Source: an uncultured Winogradskyella sp.
GTDB lineage: Bacteria > Bacteroidota > Bacteroidia > Flavobacteriales > Flavobacteriaceae
NCBI RefSeq assembly: GCF_947498005.1
Contig: NZ_CANMIW010000006.1
Span: 186,001-250,000, forward strand
DNA length: 64,000 bases
Direction of reading: 5' to 3'
This document shows positions 61,984-64,000 of this stretch, in pieces. The notes under the pieces were generated by a model that saw only the letters and a program-made list of their open reading frames with translations, was not told the origin of the DNA and ran no database searches. Each line of letters starts with the position of its first letter. Positions within the stretch are counted from its first letter, which is position 1. The position numbers were made by a program, and so were the translations under genes.

Positions 61984-62997
61984 TTGAAAACGATAATAAA
62001 AATCTTGCTCTTCATTACTGCAAATCATTCTTTTGCGCAAATCTCTGATTTTAATCACATAGATTTTAAAAAAGCAGATAGCATAGCTTTGTCTTACACT
62101 AATGAAGGGCTTTATAATTTACCAAAATTAGCTTTTCAATTGACAAACGATTTAGATACAGATGCGGAAAAATTCAGATCTATTTATTTTTGGGTTTGTC
62201 ATAATATTTCTAATAATTATAGTCTATATCTAAGAAATAAACACCAACGTCATCGTCTTAAAAATGATAGCATAAAGCTTAAAAACTGGAATGATAACTT
62301 CAAAAAAAAGCTTTTCAAAAAATTACTAAAACATAATACAACAATTTGCACAGGTTACGCTTATTTAGTGCGAGAACTCGCCAATCTTGCCAATATAAAA
62401 TGCAACATTATTCAAGGATATGGTAGAGTAAGCACAACAAATATTGAAACATTAGACTTACCTAATCATTCTTGGAATGCGGTAAAACTAAATGATAAAT
62501 GGTATTTATGCGATCCTACTTGGGCTAGTGGTATTCCTAATCCCAAGACAAATAGTTTTAGCTTTCAATATAACAATGGTTTCTTTTTAGCTGAACCAAA
62601 ACTGTTTGCAGTAAATCATTTTCCGGTTGATGAAAAATGGTCGCTTATAGAAGATAATGCAGCTACCTTTAAAGAATTTTTAGCTGCACCTATTATTTAT
62701 GGCAAAGCTTATGAAAGATTAGATAATCATATCCTTCCTAAAGAAATGCATCAAACTATTAAACGCTTTGAAAATGTAAGGTTTGAATATCAACTAAAAA
62801 AACAGATTCAACCAAAGGCTGTTGTATTTAAAATTGATAATGGCACAAGTATTGAAAAAATCGAACCTATGAATATTTCCGTTCAAAATTCAACCTTAAA
62901 AATAGAACACCAATTCACAAAAAAGGGCTTTTATGATGTTCACTTATATCTAGAAGACCATTTAATTGCAACGTATACTTTTAAAATAAAAAGCTGA
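61984..62997 (+). CDS. Exported transglutaminase-like protein
   Basis: 337 residues starting at TTG with a signal peptide to HSFAQ (about 19). Transglutaminase core with the catalytic triad in TTICTGYAYLVRELA (Cys122), LPNHSWNAV (His162) and CDPTWASG (Asp177). The C-terminal 100 residues or so look like an immunoglobulin-like beta domain. Acts as a cysteine protease or transglutaminase-like enzyme outside the cytoplasm; substrate unknown. Converges on the pseudouridine synthase gene with a 3-nt gap. Confidence 0.85.
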   Translation: MKTIIKILLFITANHSFAQISDFNHIDFKKADSIALSYTNEGLYNLPKLAFQLTNDLDTDAEKFRSIYFWVCHNISNNYSLYLRNKHQRHRLKNDSIKLKNWNDNFKKKLFKKLLKHNTTICTGYAYLVRELANLANIKCNIIQGYGRVSTTNIETLDLPNHSWNAVKLNDKWYLCDPTWASGIPNPKTNSFSFQYNNGFFLAEPKLFAVNHFPVDEKWSLIEDNAATFKEFLAAPIIYGKAYERLDNHILPKEMHQTIKRFENVRFEYQLKKQIQPKAVVFKIDNGTSIEKIEPMNISVQNSTLKIEHQFTKKGFYDVHLYLEDHLIATYTFKIKS

Positions 62998-63000
62998 ATA

Positions 63001-63843
63001 TTAAAGCATTTTTAAAGTATTCACTTCTTGCTCAGTTAAATGTTTCCAGTGACCACGAGGAATATCTTTTTTGGTTAAGTGACCAATTGCTACACAATCA
63101 ATTTTTACGAGGTCGTAATTAAAATGATCAAAAATAGTACGAAGAATAGTGTTACCAGTATTTTTGATCTTTATACCTACTTGGTTTTTAGATTCGCCTT
63201 GTATATAACTAATCTCTTCTACTGCAACGAGTTTCCCTTCAACTTTAAATCCTTCTTGTATCTTTTTTAAGTCTTCAAATTTTAAGTTCTTATCTAACTC
63301 AACTTGAAACAATCGTGCTACACCATTTTTGGAGTTGGTAAATTTTTGTACCACTTTATCATCGTTGGTAAACAGCAATAACCCTAAAGAATTTCTACCT
63401 AACCGACCTATTGGCTTTATATTTGCACTAGTTGCATTTGCAACCAAATCCATTACAGTTCTTCCTTTTCCTTCTGCTGTTGTTGTCGCAAATCCTTTTG
63501 GCTTATTTAATAACACATACACTTTTGCTTCTGGTGTAATACGTTGTCCATCAAACTTAACCTCATCAGAACGCTTAACCTTATAACCCATTTCAGTGAC
63601 AATTTTACCATTAACAGTCACTAAACCAATAGCAATATTTTCATCTGCTTCTCTACGAGAACACATACCAGAATTAGCTATGTACTTATTCAGACGGATT
63701 TCATCTGAATTAGATGCTTGCTTCGCAGGTTTCGGTTTCTTTTTAAAAGGAGCATTTCCTCTAGTAAAACTTTTGTTTTTACTATTAGCATTTCCTCTTC
63801 CTGAAGTTTTCCCTTTTCCCTTGCTATCTTGATTTCTGCTCAT
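63001..63843 (-). CDS. RluB/RsuA-family pseudouridine synthase lacking the catalytic Asp
   Basis: 280 residues: a low-complexity Gly/Lys/Asn-rich N-terminal 45, an S4 RNA-binding domain at about 48-95 (RLNKYIANSGMCSRREADENI) and the RsuA/RluB catalytic domain (LLNKPKGFATTT). The catalytic motif is normally GRLD; here the DNA reads IGRLGRNSLGLLLFTND, with Gly149 in the Asp position. The rest of the fold is well kept. It may be an inactive paralogue acting as an rRNA-binding factor, unless the base call is wrong. Confidence 0.85.
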   Translation of the reverse strand: MSRNQDSKGKGKTSGRGNANSKNKSFTRGNAPFKKKPKPAKQASNSDEIRLNKYIANSGMCSRREADENIAIGLVTVNGKIVTEMGYKVKRSDEVKFDGQRITPEAKVYVLLNKPKGFATTTAEGKGRTVMDLVANATSANIKPIGRLGRNSLGLLLFTNDDKVVQKFTNSKNGVARLFQVELDKNLKFEDLKKIQEGFKVEGKLVAVEEISYIQGESKNQVGIKIKNTGNTILRTIFDHFNYDLVKIDCVAIGHLTKKDIPRGHWKHLTEQEVNTLKML

Positions 63844-63884
63844 GTTGTAATTTTTCGCAAAGGTATAACAATAGTTGATATTAA

Positions 63885-64000
63885 CTACTTAATTTCTACA
63901 GTTGTTTGTCGTTCAGTGTTTACGGTTAGTTTAGTAATATCTGGTCGAGAATAATGACCAACCGGATCAAAATTTTGACGTTCTTCTAAAACACGATTAA
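63885..64000 (-). CDS. C-terminal end of a probable nitrilase-family carbon-nitrogen hydrolase (partial)
   Basis: The minus strand is open from 64000 to a TAG at 63885-63887, giving 38 codons that end in TERQTTVEIK. The segment FDPVGHYSRPDITKLTVNT matches the C-terminal signature of nitrilases (FD-x-x-GHYSRPD). The gene continues outside the window and sits 41 nt upstream of the pseudouridine synthase start on the same strand. Confidence 0.55.
   Translation of the reverse strand, partial: NRVLEERQNFDPVGHYSRPDITKLTVNTERQTTVEIK

Noticed and set aside
63079-63832. Three plus-strand ORFs
   Set aside because: All are antisense to the pseudouridine synthase gene, which has recognisable S4 and catalytic domains.

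Overview
The window looks like chromosome from a marine member of the Flavobacteriaceae (Bacteroidota). The DNA is A+T-rich. It carries a SusC/SusD pair, a type IX secretion sorting domain, a lipoprotein-type TamA homologue (TamL) next to TamB, CarboxypepD_reg-like domains, many Bacteroidota lipoproteins and flavobacterial TAnnTTTG promoter boxes, and almost no Shine-Dalgarno sequences. No rRNA, tRNA, prophage, transposase or CRISPR array was seen.

Layout. 1-6312 (minus): a leuA-leuC-leuD-leuB operon running directly into a PEP carboxylase gene cut by the window edge. 6458-18209 (plus): a helical-repeat protein of unknown function, a SAM-I riboswitch controlling metY-metX (methionine synthesis), then the tamB-tamL outer-membrane assembly pair. 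18344-24504: a purine-catabolism block with guanine deaminase, a two-subunit xanthine dehydrogenase and the XdhC chaperone, with a small orphan lipoprotein/membrane pair inserted and a membrane gene that lacks a normal start codon.

25615-40251 (plus) is the most interesting part. It holds a peroxidase-like CMD protein, a radical SAM protein of the ArsS type, two TIGR04282/DUF2064-like transferases, a SusC/SusD pair, a sodium:solute symporter, a metallophosphoesterase-fold protein with altered metal motifs, a rhodanese, a DM13 protein with a T9SS tail, a purine nucleoside phosphorylase, a sterol-desaturase-type hydroxylase, a DUF547 lipoprotein and a TIGR04283 glycosyltransferase. I read it as an arsenosugar-type (rSAM/selenodomain-associated) pathway joined to outer- and inner-membrane transport. 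No ArsM methyltransferase is in the window.

40252-47361 is mostly minus-strand surface genes: a POTRA/beta-barrel protein, a lipoprotein, a GH113-like glycosidase lipoprotein, a beta-barrel and a second DUF547 protein. Facing them, 47554-54844 is a tightly overlapping six-gene operon that couples a flavin oxidoreductase and a membrane polyferredoxin to a MORN-like repeat protein, two GT2 glycosyltransferases and a GT-C transferase.

54878-58873 (minus) is an acidic small protein and a polyamine operon: arginine decarboxylase, agmatinase and a deoxyhypusine-synthase-like enzyme, with a candidate 50-residue upstream ORF. 59209-62997 (plus) has small proteins, two thioredoxin-fold lipoproteins, a CarboxypepD_reg-like protein and a transglutaminase-like protein. 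The window ends with a minus-strand pseudouridine synthase that lacks the catalytic aspartate and the tail of a probable nitrilase-family gene. Family names are from recognition of motifs by eye; no database search was run.
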